From contig CAIIXF020000001.1 of assembly GCA_903813345.2 (NCBI GenBank), positions 40,333,366 through 40,397,365 of the forward strand: DNA of 64,000 bases, in the 5' to 3' direction. The notes under the pieces are model-generated. The model ran no database searches and was not told the DNA's origin. It saw only the letters and a list, made by a program, of their open reading frames with translations. The DNA is from Owenia fusiformis. Lineage: Eukaryota; Annelida; Polychaeta; Sabellida; Oweniidae. Each line of letters starts with the position of its first letter. Position 1 is the first letter of the stretch. Of the stretch, positions 1-12,500 are shown piece after piece. The translations under genes were made by a program, and so were the position numbers.

Positions 1-548
1 ATATCAAAATACGATACAATAAAGGACATTCATGAAGCTTATGGAAAGGAAACAACAACTACCGCTGGCAAATATCGTTGGTACCAATATTTCAAAGAGG
101 GAGAAAGTCAGATAAAGATGAATCCAGACAGGGGTGACCAAAGACTGTGACTTCCCCTAGTCAGATTACTACAATAAAAGAAATATTGGCTGAATTCCTA
201 TCGGAAAAATTGCAGTCATGACTGATTCAAGTGTTGTTCGCACACACCATGTAACTCATAATGATTTAGAGATGACATTGATGTGTGACAAGTTGGTGCA
301 CAAGCAATTGACTGTGACTGCGGAGCAATATTCACATTTTAAGTTGGTCATTTTGAGACTTTTTTGGTGCAGACCTGATCCACCACTAACCACCTTTGGC
401 TCAACCCAGCACCACATTCCTGTTAAAGCAGTCCTGTAACTTTTACAGTACATCAGTTTAATACTCAACAATGCACACTAGAAAAATAAGTAAGATGTAT
501 GAAAAAATAAAAAAAGTTATATTTATCAGTACTTTTTGAACGCCCTGT
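1..548 (+). pseudogene. Mariner-type transposase remnant and 3' terminus
   Basis: Plus-strand reading with stops gives IKDIHEAYGKETTTTAGKY, then RWYQYFKEGESQIKMNPDRG, the helix-turn-helix part of a mariner transposase, and further on LEMTLMCDKLVHKQLTV, matching the linker before the catalytic domain. The DDE domain is gone. The 3' end reads ACTTTTTGAACGCCCTG followed by TA, a degenerate mariner terminal repeat. The 5' end is outside the window. Confidence 0.72.
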
Positions 549-3500
549 ACTTGCTACTTCTAGCAATTTCTTGTTTACAAACGTTCTAATACTACTAGCT
601 ACTTCTGTTTCTTGCAAACGTTGTTTTGATCAATGACAACTTCTAAACGTTATTTTGACGTGCACAGTTTCCGTTGAACGTAGTTTTGTCTACTCGCTAC
701 ATGTGTTGCTTATAAACGTTGTTATAACTATTAACAATATTCTTGTAAAGGCTGTAAATGTTGCTTCGACAACTAGAAAGATCGTGTACTAATGACAACT
801 ATTTGTAAATGCAGTTTCAGCGCCATTTTACTTTTGAAGAAGTTATACTAGTATATCTTTTGCTATAAATCTATATTTTGCAATAAAATGAGAAAAACAA
901 GATCTGAGAGTCCGGCATTTCGAAAAATGTGTTGACTGTTGAGGTGGGGTCATAAGTTATCCATTGTGCGCAGAGTCTAGTCATAAACTACGAAGACGAA
1001 ACTCTCTTTTAAGAAGCGAAGTCGAACGAATGCAAAGGGTAATTAAAGTCATAAAGAAAAATACACGGCAGTTTTGTCATCTAAGAACTATCATTGTCAA
1101 GATCACTATCTGACCTTCATACTGGGATAATGTCAGCTCATTTAAGAGGATATCGAAGGTTTCTCATTTTGAAGCAGAGAACTCAAACGTGATAATTTAG
1201 AATCCAGTTTTAGGATTGTGAACTGACCTGGATGACATCATCAAAAAGTGTGTAGAAAACACCCTACTGTTTCACATTGAGAGGTCAACGTCTCATTCTG
1301 AATAGAAATCCAAGACTTAAAAATGGAAAATCAAAATTAAACTAGAGAAATCAGAACATCTTTCCTCTGTTAAAATCGCAGTTCAGTGAAGGTCTTGCAC
1401 AATGCAGATTATTAACATTTTTATGTGTTTTCTATGGCTTTGATTTGTTAACATTATTTTCACTAATGCTAATGGCAACAACACTACTTTTGCACATCCG
1501 ATCGAACAAAACTTGCTTGACCAAATCACTCAAAGCCAAGTAGTAGCAGATTTTCTATAACAGTAGTAACATGACAATTTTTGACAATTTAAAAAAAAAT
1601 ATTGAGACTTTTGAAATCTTTGCATCAATGCATTATACTATAAAATTTGAACCAAATTGGACAACCCGAGTCATCGTCCGAACACACTAATAGATGGATG
1701 AACGGACGGGCGAACGTCTTCTCTATATCCGTACTAGAACTTCGCTGGGACATGAAATAACACTATTTAAAAAAAGCTACAATTTTGCAAATTTTAAGTT
1801 AACTCCTCGAGTGCGTCAAAATACATTAAAATGCGTCAAAGTCCAATCAAAGTGAATGTAATGACATTGAGAACTTCAAGGTATCGTGACATTAAGAAAC
1901 ACTGTTCATGACATTTGGCGTAATAAATGTATAAATTGACAATAATTAGCCTGGGCTTATTACCTATAGGTGTTTAATTAAAGATTGTGAAGAACATTAT
2001 CTCAGAAATATTTCATCAGACAGCCATGCTTCCTCAAGACACAATTATGAGGAAAAAATTAGATGGAATGTGCTTGAGAAGGGAAAGTCATTTTTGATTG
2101 TCTCCTCAAGGCTACTTCTGTCGATGATAATATTGTCTGATACACTAACATAAACTACAGTCTAACAAGTTCCGGATGCTGACATGGGCAATATAATGCG
2201 AAATAGATCCATAATGACAAGGTCGTTGTATGTCAAAAAAATTTCTTGGACTAAACTATTTCACCACGTATTGAGGAAGTATTAAAGCGGTTTATTATGA
2301 ATCAACACTGAACACATAAAGTGCCAAATGCAACAAGATGCTAATTGATAAGTTAGTATGCTACGTCTACTATGCCCCAATCACATTTACGTTGGCAGCC
2401 AGCCGGGAAGTGAGATAGACTAGAATTGACCCACTTCCTGTTGTGCCGGGCACGTCTTTGATTTACCGAGAGTATGGTCACATGAGATATGGGCACCATA
2501 CGCCCCGCGTCATTGCGGTCCCCTGGTATTTCGGAAATCGGCGCAAATATGACCGAGGCATAACCATTACACTCGTAAGTGTATCAAGCGAAGGTAACGG
2601 CCGTCACCTTCGCATCAAAGATGGCGGACGGGATGTGTCGATTTCGATATTTTCAGTTTTCATCGAATTAAACTCCTTAATTATTGACGTAATGCAAATG
2701 ATATTTGAACTAAACCCGACTTATATGACATGGAAACTCTGGGCATGATCATTTGTTCATATACATGCCTAGGTGCCACAGTTCAAGGATATCTTTCACC
2801 GAAGGTAACTGGGATTTTGGACTGTGAACTGTGGCGCCTACGCATGATATATGAACAAATTATAATATTCCGAAGTTCCAATGTCATATGAGTCTGATTT
2901 GGTTCAAATATCAAAGTATTACGTCAACTATAAAGTAGGTTGATTCGATGAAAACTAAAAATATCAAAACCGACACCTCCCGTCCGCCATATTTGATGCG
3001 AAGGTGACGGCCGTTACCTCCGCTTGATACTGACCAGTGATTTGAGGTCACACATTGTGTGTAAATTGTCAAGCATCTTGTAGTTAAGCATCATCATATA
3101 GTTAAGGATTTAAGCCCTGGACTCAGTGCAATATGGGCGGAATCATTTCTTAAAAAGGGAACTATGCATCAAGTCTTGAGCTTAAATTCTTTTCACACAT
3201 TGCAAAATATTTTCTAAATACGAAATACTAAAAGTAACCTAAAACACAAGTTTCAATCACTCAAGCAATTTCAATCACTTGTCACCTTGACAACCATTCA
3301 ACGAATGGCCTTGGGTGGGTTATTGATTATATAATGCAATGAAGTTATATGAAATACTGTGTTCGGATTGGCTGGAATCTGACACGCCTTATGAAGTGGC
3401 CATTTTAAACGGACGAGATCCGTCACAACAACTAACAACTCTTTCCACCTGATAGATCTCAAATTGTGAGTCCTATTAAAAGAGCATCTTGCGTTGTTAA

Positions 3501-6500
3501 GCAGAGATACGATCCGATTGTTAGAATAAATAGTTTCTAATAGTTTCGAAAGTGGTTGCCAAACCAGAAGGCTTGTTTAAAGCTGACTACAATGTAACTC
3601 ACCTATCACACCAAGAAGGAAGGTCAGGGAATATATTCCTGTGACAATCCCAAACTCTACAGGGTCTATATAGTAGCCTTTTACACCGAAGATGTTAATC
3701 CCAAAATACTTGGAATTAACAATACTGTTGAAAACGTCTGCGGGAAGATGCGATCTGTTTCCCACCAGGTTCTTGAATAAGGATTCGTTATTTGACATGA
3801 TGGCCTTCATTATACCAGCAATGTCAAGCGGAGTTGTAGAACGCTCGTTGTTCCGAGTTGTCATGTCTACAAAAAAAAGAAATGAACACTATTCACGTTC
3901 TATTCAGGTTACCTGTGTATATAGCACAAGTGATATTCTATGAAGCCCGAATGACTATAGTCACTGTTCCACAACTAGTTACTTTGACGGAACGTCAATG
4001 TAACAAAATGGATGAACTTCCTGGATATGAGTTTTTTGTTTTCTCGATTTAAACGTATACGTATAAGTCATGTTGCGGATTATCATTTGGCACAAAGTTA
4101 GACAATATTATAAGTTATATTGAATGATTTGAAGTGCAATACAGGATATATTCTGCTCGAGAAATTCCGTATTGGAACGAGACGAAGTCGAGTGCCAATA
4201 CAGAATATCGAGACAGAATATATCCTGTATTGCACTTCAAATCATTCAATAAAGTTTTTATCGCGTAATCCTCTGTATTGCTACTGAGATTGTCCCCTCC
4301 GTACCAATATTTTCTGTATTGCGACGAAAATGATCAACGGGGACAATCTCAGTAGCAATACAGATTGGTACAACACAAGAGCTGACCAATCAGAGGGCTT
4401 CATTTTACAGATCATACGATAACAGTCTAGCTTTTAAAAATGCTCTCGGTTCGGAATTTGATATTTAATGGTAAACTAAATTGAATTGATGTAGTCATCA
4501 CTGGTTTTGTAGTTTTACAATGTAAAAACGCACGTGGATTGTTATTTCCTTTGGTACTTTTTAAAGATTTTTACTAAACTATGAACTCGATCAGCTTATT
4601 AGTTTCATTACTTTCACTAGAACCTAGAATGACCTTTGGTGGTTTGTTGGTTATGTATTGCAATTCAGTTATATGGAATACTGTGTTCTGATTGGCTAGA
4701 ATTTGATACACCTTGGCTTGGTATGTGTGACTAAGAGCGAAGATTTTAATCGTTTAGCTCATCTATTCAAAAAGCTTGCCAAAGCAGTTCCTTTAATATA
4801 AATGTTAAAATCATATTGAGGGAAATATTACGTTATTATTGGGGGCTAATTTGTCGTTTCTCCAATAACAGGAGACAGAGAACAGGAACTAAATGATTAT
4901 GTCTTTTTTTTAATGAGTGTCTTACGAAACGACTTCATTTCCTTCAAAAATAAAACTTAGAATTGATGGCGGCGCAAAGTGACCATACTCTTTTCCCAGT
5001 TTGATACCTTTGAAATCTAAGATGCAAAGTGACTTCAAACTATATAATTGATGAAGATCGAGTGACCCGTTATGTATATTGTCAGGCTAATGCTAAAACG
5101 AATCTTCAAAAGCAAATTCATAAACAATAGACATATAGTCGAGGATGTAAAATGTATTGACAAATATGGGCAAATCTCCCTCTTTGTATTTTAAAAGATA
5201 TCAGATTATCATGCGGATTTAATGCTGTCTCCATAGTAACTTAGACTAGAGATATATCTATCTGTGATTTGGATAACTATATTCTTTGTAATTATGGTGA
5301 TCTGTCTATTCTGTATGCATATATTCATATCCTGATGTTATTTCCAATTGTTTGAGCTTTAGATTAAGATTAGATCACGATCAAATCTTGGCTTTCATCA
5401 CTAAGATATTAGGCGCGAGTTAGGCCCCCACGACTAGAGATTTTTGATTATAATTTTCCTAACCGTACGGAGATTTCCATCAAAAGGATCATTGGACATA
5501 AAGCAGGCCCGTAGCCAGGGCAGAGCGATCGCCCCCCCCCCCTTGCCAAATATTCTTTCAAATTTCCCTCCTTTCCATCAATGAATTGAAAGACCAATGA
5601 AACCTTGTGCTGAAGATGACAATGGTGTGTTCACTCCAGTAAACGTCCTTATATACGGCATTGTCTTTTCCTTAGACTGAATTGAATAAACGTCAAAAGT
5701 GTCTATAACGTGTAAAACCATAACAAAAGCAATGATATCTTCTTAAGATTATAATAATGAAATCTTGATAATGAAATAATAATGAAAACATCTACGATGA
5801 TAAAAATGCAAGGTTTTCACACTAGAAAGTCGAAATACTACAAACGAACCGTTTCGGTAACCAGCGTAATCGAGTGGATCACCAGTGTAAATAATGTCTG
5901 TATACCTTCGTTTGCTATGTCAGTACTTGTTGTTGGATCAGCATGTTGAAGTCTGCCATGTGTTGTTAAATGAACGGTCGTCTCAGAGGAAATGTTGGAA
6001 ACATTTTCCGTAGTCTTCAGATTCTCCGTCGCTGAAACATTATAGCACAATAAATAAAGTCTACTGTTCAATTACAAGAACATCAATTCCCTCAGAGCCA
6101 CCACCGAGTTGTTGAGAGAATTTGATGAAATACACAATAATGGCTATATGACATAATGAGCCCTTTATACCGTGTTATACAGGGTGGTCCAAAAAGATAA
6201 ACTATGATTTTAAAGATGAAAAACACATGTGGATGTGGCATCAATTCTTCGTCATCTCAGAAAGTTTGTGACCAGTCATGCCAATGATGAATGAGTTGTT
6301 ACACTTTAAAATCAGTAACATCTTTTTGTACCACCTTGTACTTGTTTAAGGTTGGTAGCATCGATACGTTAAATGATATACACCTGTTAAAGTATATCCT
6401 GTAACTACGCATGAAATATGAGATAACTATGAGAGCGTTTTTGCAGTTCATTGATTTTATGCCGTTGGCAAATGGAAACTCTTCTATGGGACGCTCGAAA

Positions 6501-9500
6501 TTGAACATGCGTGATAAACAGTCATGAATGCAACTGATATGGACTTATACAAAATGGAAGATTTCAGAGGGTTATACGCAAATGAATCACTGCTCAACTG
6601 CCCAACCTCATCTTGGAAGACCAAGGTATGGCGTATGTAAATCAAACTGGTAAGCGAGTATCGCCCAACCCCTGCGTCTAAATGGACCTTTCCTGTATTA
6701 GAGAGAGGGTTGTTTGGAGATTTGTCATTGGAGATTTGTTATTCATAGATCAGTACTGTAGGGGGCAGAAGGCCCTTGTCAGTTGGATCAAGCCAAGCGC
6801 AACTGTATAATGAAGCCCCTCAGACAAACGACACAGAAATATTCAAAGTTAGTCATGCATGTCAGCCCAGCACATGATACCCAGTATTAAGTACCGTTAA
6901 GATTATTACAAGACGTATGGTTTAGTATTACTATAAAGTCAAGCATATTTCAGTATTTTAGTCAGGTTCAGTAACTAAGTCAACATTCGAAAACAAATAT
7001 ATCTTTGATTTCCAAAATACATTTTAACGTATTAATTTTGAGTACATCTCGAATCCATTCTCAACAAAGAGTTCGCGAAATAAGTTTTCGAAATATTTGA
7101 GCTCGGGGTGATAAAAGAACGTTAAGATATACCGCTCCTTAACAAATGACGATTCTCGGTTTGGAGAACGAAGTTCATCAATCTAAATGAGCATTATCCC
7201 TGCTTTGGACAAATTTGATTTTTTACATAATATAGATTTGAATGTCTTCTTTTGAATAGTCATAATTTAATTTGGGTAATATTTCTAGATTTTTCGCAAA
7301 AAAAGTATTAGCGCAGTACACTGATGAACTTCTTTCCCCAAATCGAGACTTGTATTTTATTGAATCGGTCTAATTGAGCGTTATCCCTGCTTCAGACCAA
7401 TTTGTTATTTTTACATCTTGTGGATTTAAATGTCCTCTTTTGAATATTCATAGTTTAATTTGGGTAATATTTCTATATTTTTCATGAAAAAAATTATTAG
7501 CCCAGGAGACTGTTCTCCAAACCGAGAATCGTCCTTTCTTTGGGAACAAGATATAGAATCAAAAGCATATTCTTCTTATTTATTCACTGATATATGCCAA
7601 TGAATGCTACATAATTATCTCTGGTTTAAATGATTTTGTAAACGTTGTTATCTACAGGTGCCATGTTTATAATAGAACAACAAAATTGAACATTTTGCAT
7701 TTCTAAATTGATAAGTTTCTTGGAATACAACATGGTAAAACGATTTAAGTCATTAACTGTGTCTACCTCAGTGATTCCATGATAAATAGACAGTAACCGG
7801 GTCAATGTTTTAGGCTCAACCTTGTTTTCATGATTTTTAAACATGAGGCGACAATTATCTTGGAAATTACACTTCCAAATGTAAGCGTATCAACTCGTGT
7901 TTTTTCACAATTTTTGCCTTTTATCATGATGGATCGCCAAAAACTGCATGTACCTTTCAATGAGTTGATATGTTTTTAAAGTTAGAGATGTAAGCTATAA
8001 ACTCAAACAAAAATTCAAACTACTTGCTATTATTTTGATTGCACAAGACGAAACCTTTTACTCACCAGGTTAGATGATAAACCGTTTCGAGCATTGATGA
8101 TTTGAGTTAAACTGTGAATATCTGTATAAATGTAAGTCGGCATGTATTCGACAGTTAATGTACACATATGATGTATGTATCAACGTGTGACATAAATATC
8201 AATTCGTGACCATCATATTTGACTTTCGAAAATTAAGTTGGAAGCTACAGTGCACCCTATGCAGACAGAGCCTGTGGGAAATATTGGGTGCGGAGCAAAT
8301 GAGCGGAGGGTGCGGAGCTAACGGTTATTTTTGAATTTAAATTTGGGATATTTCTGAAACTAAGCCGTTTTGGGACTTCAAATATACCAAGATATGTGTA
8401 TTTGACACCAAATATCAATACAATTGTGAAAATAGTAGCGCAATTCATTCGATAGCGACGCAGTGTGCCTTAAACCTTTCCCAGACCTATATATTTTGAA
8501 ATTATCCTTTTAATACTGAGTCCCCAGCATTCATAAAAAATGGTGTTCAAGGTGCACTATCTTTACAAATTATTTTTGCATCTTGGAAGCCAGGCAGTAT
8601 CTGTGTGATTTCATAAAAATTCGGAAATTTTTTCAGATATGAGCCCCCTCTAAATATTGGGTGCGGAGCAGCTCCATAAACGTAGCTCCGCACCCAATAT
8701 TTAGAGGGGGCTCATATCTGAAGAACATTTTCGAATTTTTATAAAATCACACAGATACTGCCTGGCTTCCAAGATGCAAAAATAATTTGCATGGGTGGTG
8801 TATCTTGAACACCATTTTTTATGAATGCTGGGGACGCAGTATTAAAAGGATAGTCTCAAAATATATAGGTCTGGGAAATGTTTAAGGCATACTGCGTCGC
8901 TATAAAATGAATTGCAATACTATTTTCACAATTTTATTGATATTTGGTGTCAAATACACATATCTTGGTATATTTGAAGTCCCAAAACGGCTTAGTTTCA
9001 GAAATATCCCAATTTTAAATTCAAAAATGACCGTTAGCTCCGCACCCTCCGCTCATTTGCGCCGCACCCAATATTTCCCACAGGCTCTGTCTGCATAGGG
9101 TGCAGTGGTGGGAGATTATTGAAAACGTCAATCACATTCAAATATCCGAACGACGTCACGTATTAACATTTACACTTTTCGTGCATCTCGAACAAGGCAA
9201 GGTTCTGTAATCCAGCAATGTGTATTTCGAAAGAAAAAGTTCACAAACATCAACAATTTTCATTGAGTAGGAGATTACATTTGAAATTACAACTTTCAAA
9301 ATATTTGCTTTAACCAAGAATTTTAAGAACTTGAAACATGTTGTTAGTTTTTCAATCCGCATATCCTCATTCACGTTCTTTGACAAGGATGAATTCATTT
9401 GAAAACATGGATTTTCTTAATTATTCTTCAAAACTACCCTTGAAATATGTGTATGTAGGATATTACAGGGTACATTGACACGCCTTTGTTTGCTCCATAT

Positions 9501-12500
9501 CATGAAAAAATAAATGCAGTACCATCTGTTAAAACACATTTATGGTTAATTCATGATAAAAATGACAAATAACATACATCCTTTGAAGTAGGGGTATACA
9601 GGGACATAGGGGAAATTCAGAAATGTAGGCCATATCTTCAAGATTGCTGCACCAATATGTAACAGAACACCAAAATTATCATCACGTTTGCTGATAGGTA
9701 CTTAAGTATATTGAAAATAACAAACCAGAGGTTTACTTCAATTTTGGCACCATTCTCAGCCCCCCTTCTCAGTATATATATTGATGAACATACGCATTTC
9801 GAATGTTGACTTAGTTACTGAACCTGGTCTGATTTACTCTTCAATAACTTTAAACAAGCCTTGGTCGTATGGCAAAATATTTGACTCTAAACAACATGTA
9901 TGACATGGATCATGTTCTTCGGAAAGAATTTTACTGGGCATCGAAATCAAATTTGCCAGAATAAATGTCTTGATTAATTCCTCCATCTTGGAAAATAGTT
10001 GCCATAGTTTTCTCCTGATGGCCATCGTGAATGATTGTGTTTTATGGATTATGGCGACGGCTTTGCAAATGTATGACGTTGACACTGAATTGAATTGCCT
10101 ATGGATTTTGAAATGGATTTCGTCTATCCCACATCATTTGAGACAGGATGCTCTTTTATGAGTACTCATATCTATTTTTGATGTTACCAATATCTATTTT
10201 TGATGTTATGCCTATTGGCTATCAATTATTTCAATTTTTCTTCAACATGTATTGCAATTCAGTATTAATAAATTTTCCCTAGTATTCTGGTCATGGATTG
10301 TGATGTTTGCTCTCGATTGGATGGGGAGGGGGATGTTAGACATTATTTATTCTTTTCACGTTGGATCAAAGACTGTCGTGGTTTTGGGTCTAATTTTCTT
10401 ATGACAGGTTGACACCGTTTGCTTTTCTTGTAAGATTTCTTTACAATTTTTGGTCCTCTCCCTTTGGCACTTGTGCTTAGATATTCGAATGTGGAATGTT
10501 ACGACAACGACATTGTGAAATCATTGATCTCCCGATCAATGCAAAGTTTAAATGTTAGCCACGTTTACACTCCAAGTAAATTATTTCTATAAAGAATCTT
10601 TATATTCCAGATAGCCACAAGGGGATAACATGATGAACAATCTGAGCATGGTTGAACTATGACATTCCACTAAAAGAAAGAGATTAAAGAAAATTAGTAG
10701 TTCAACTGCCTGACGCGGTTTAAAATGACCACATTGTATTGGATATATACCCTATTCACATTTACGAAATAGTTTAGAAGACGATAGAAATAGATGTAAT
10801 ACCTCACTTTTGTTACGTAAACGGAACTTCAAAAAAAGTTAAGATCTGCACTTTTAACTCAGTGTGAAAGAAATGATGGTCCCCCAGGGATTATGGTCCC
10901 CTTTCTTAACGTCCCTCACTGGCCCTGATTGTGTATAAGATAATGAGGGAAAGAAATGTATTTAGGTCACCATATAAATCAATGGAGAGTAAGACCATAA
11001 TTTGATAGCACCTCCTACCCTTTTACACCGGCCCCTGCAGAACAGTCAATGCAAAGAGCAATAAAGTCAATCTTCCTGGTATGAAAACATATCTTGCACG
11101 TCTTCAAATAAGAAGCTTGATTTTGTGACAGTGTAGTTCCAAAGATAATGGTGTTTGAATTTTGGAAAATTTCCATTGACCGCCATTATAAACTTCTATC
11201 AATATGGCTTTACTGAAGTGCCATTTTCTAATACCTCTCTAAAGACTTTGCAAAAAAAGTATTTTAATTTAAGGTGGCCTTATCTTTTTCCAGTGCCATT
11301 TGGATGGAAATGTAAAATAAACTCTTAAATCATTGATTCTGATCCGTTACTGATAGAATGTATATACTTTTGCAATATATTTTGCAATATATTTTAACTT
11401 AAGAAGCTCTTAACTGAATACAATTACGCGTGGCGTCCCTCAGGGCTCGATATTGGATCCTCTCCTTTTTATTATATATAAATCTATATTATATATAAAT
11501 CTTATTTCAGTCAGTACTGTATCTTAATCAGTCATATTTGCAGACGATACAAATTTACTTTGTTCGGATAGAGACATCTATACCCTTACACATAGAGTTA
11601 ATAATGAGCTATGTTCAGTTGACAAATGGTTTAGCACAAATAAATTGTCCCTTAATATCGAAAAAACAAACTACATGACATTCTCTACAAATCAGCAGCA
11701 GGTTCCTGTTGATATCTCCATCAAGATTAGAAATTCAAAAATCAACCGTGCGAGTTCTTATTACAACAAACTTTCTTCGTGTAGGCATTGATCAAAATCT
11801 ATAAATTGGAAGGAACATCTCTCTCAAAAATTCAAAAACCTTGGGAATATTTTTCAAAACAAGACATCTTTTCAGTTTAAAAACTCTTTTGACAATATAT
11901 TATTCATTGATCTACTCTCATTTTTTTTATTAATGATTTTATTTCACTTATTGAAAACAATATAAACAATTACATATAAAAGCATACCAATCGCCATGTG
12001 GCATTACAGGTTGCTTTAAGTAAATTAAACATAGTTTTCATGTGGCTTTAGATATCACAAAACAGAAAGTAAGTAAAATATTGTAAATAAAATAGATAAA
12101 CAATATAAGTTTTTATTTTATTTTATTTGGGTCCAGGAGGTTGAGAGATGCTATATGAGTCAGAGTTTTAACTTTAAATTCTAGTTGGGTGTATATAACA
12201 CGTTCCAACAAAGTCAGTTACTATGTCAATGAGGGTATTTTGAGAATCTCGACAGAGGGTGTTTTCAAAAATAAGATATTCTAATTGGTCATTTTGATTT
12301 GAACATGTGTTTGTATCATAAAGTAGGTTATTTTGTCTCAGTGCAGCCATCATATCAATTCTTTCATTTATATGGCGTGGGCAAGATAGGACATAGGACA
12401 AGGACATTTGTTATCATTAACTCCTGTAAAATTGTGAGAGAAAAAGTGATTTTTTAACATGAAATCAACCCTTAGTCTATTGATGATTTTCTCCTTATTC

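Larger units (their letters stand above)
6963..9826. repeat. Unit bracketed by perfect 30-bp inverted repeats
   Basis: CAGGTTCAGTAACTAAGTCA plus ten more bases at 6963-6992 is repeated exactly in inverted form at 9797-9826. The 2864-bp interior holds a 386-bp repeat and an 850-bp palindrome. It could be an old DNA transposon; no target duplication or transposase is seen. Confidence 0.45.

Noticed and set aside
7626-7844. 72-codon minus frame with plausible amino-acid composition
   Set aside because: No acceptor with a pyrimidine tract, no clear donor; it lies in a repeat-bounded stretch.
8257-9098. Paired 63-codon frames in the 850-bp palindromes (also 15611-16452)
   Set aside because: They are the same stretch in the two arms, with no domain, and conserved only because the elements are recent.
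9834-10085. Minus-strand frame preceded by AATTCAATTCAG, a possible exon
   Set aside because: Donor choices are weak (GTAAAA or GTAAAT), one is out of phase, and the peptide has no recognisable feature.
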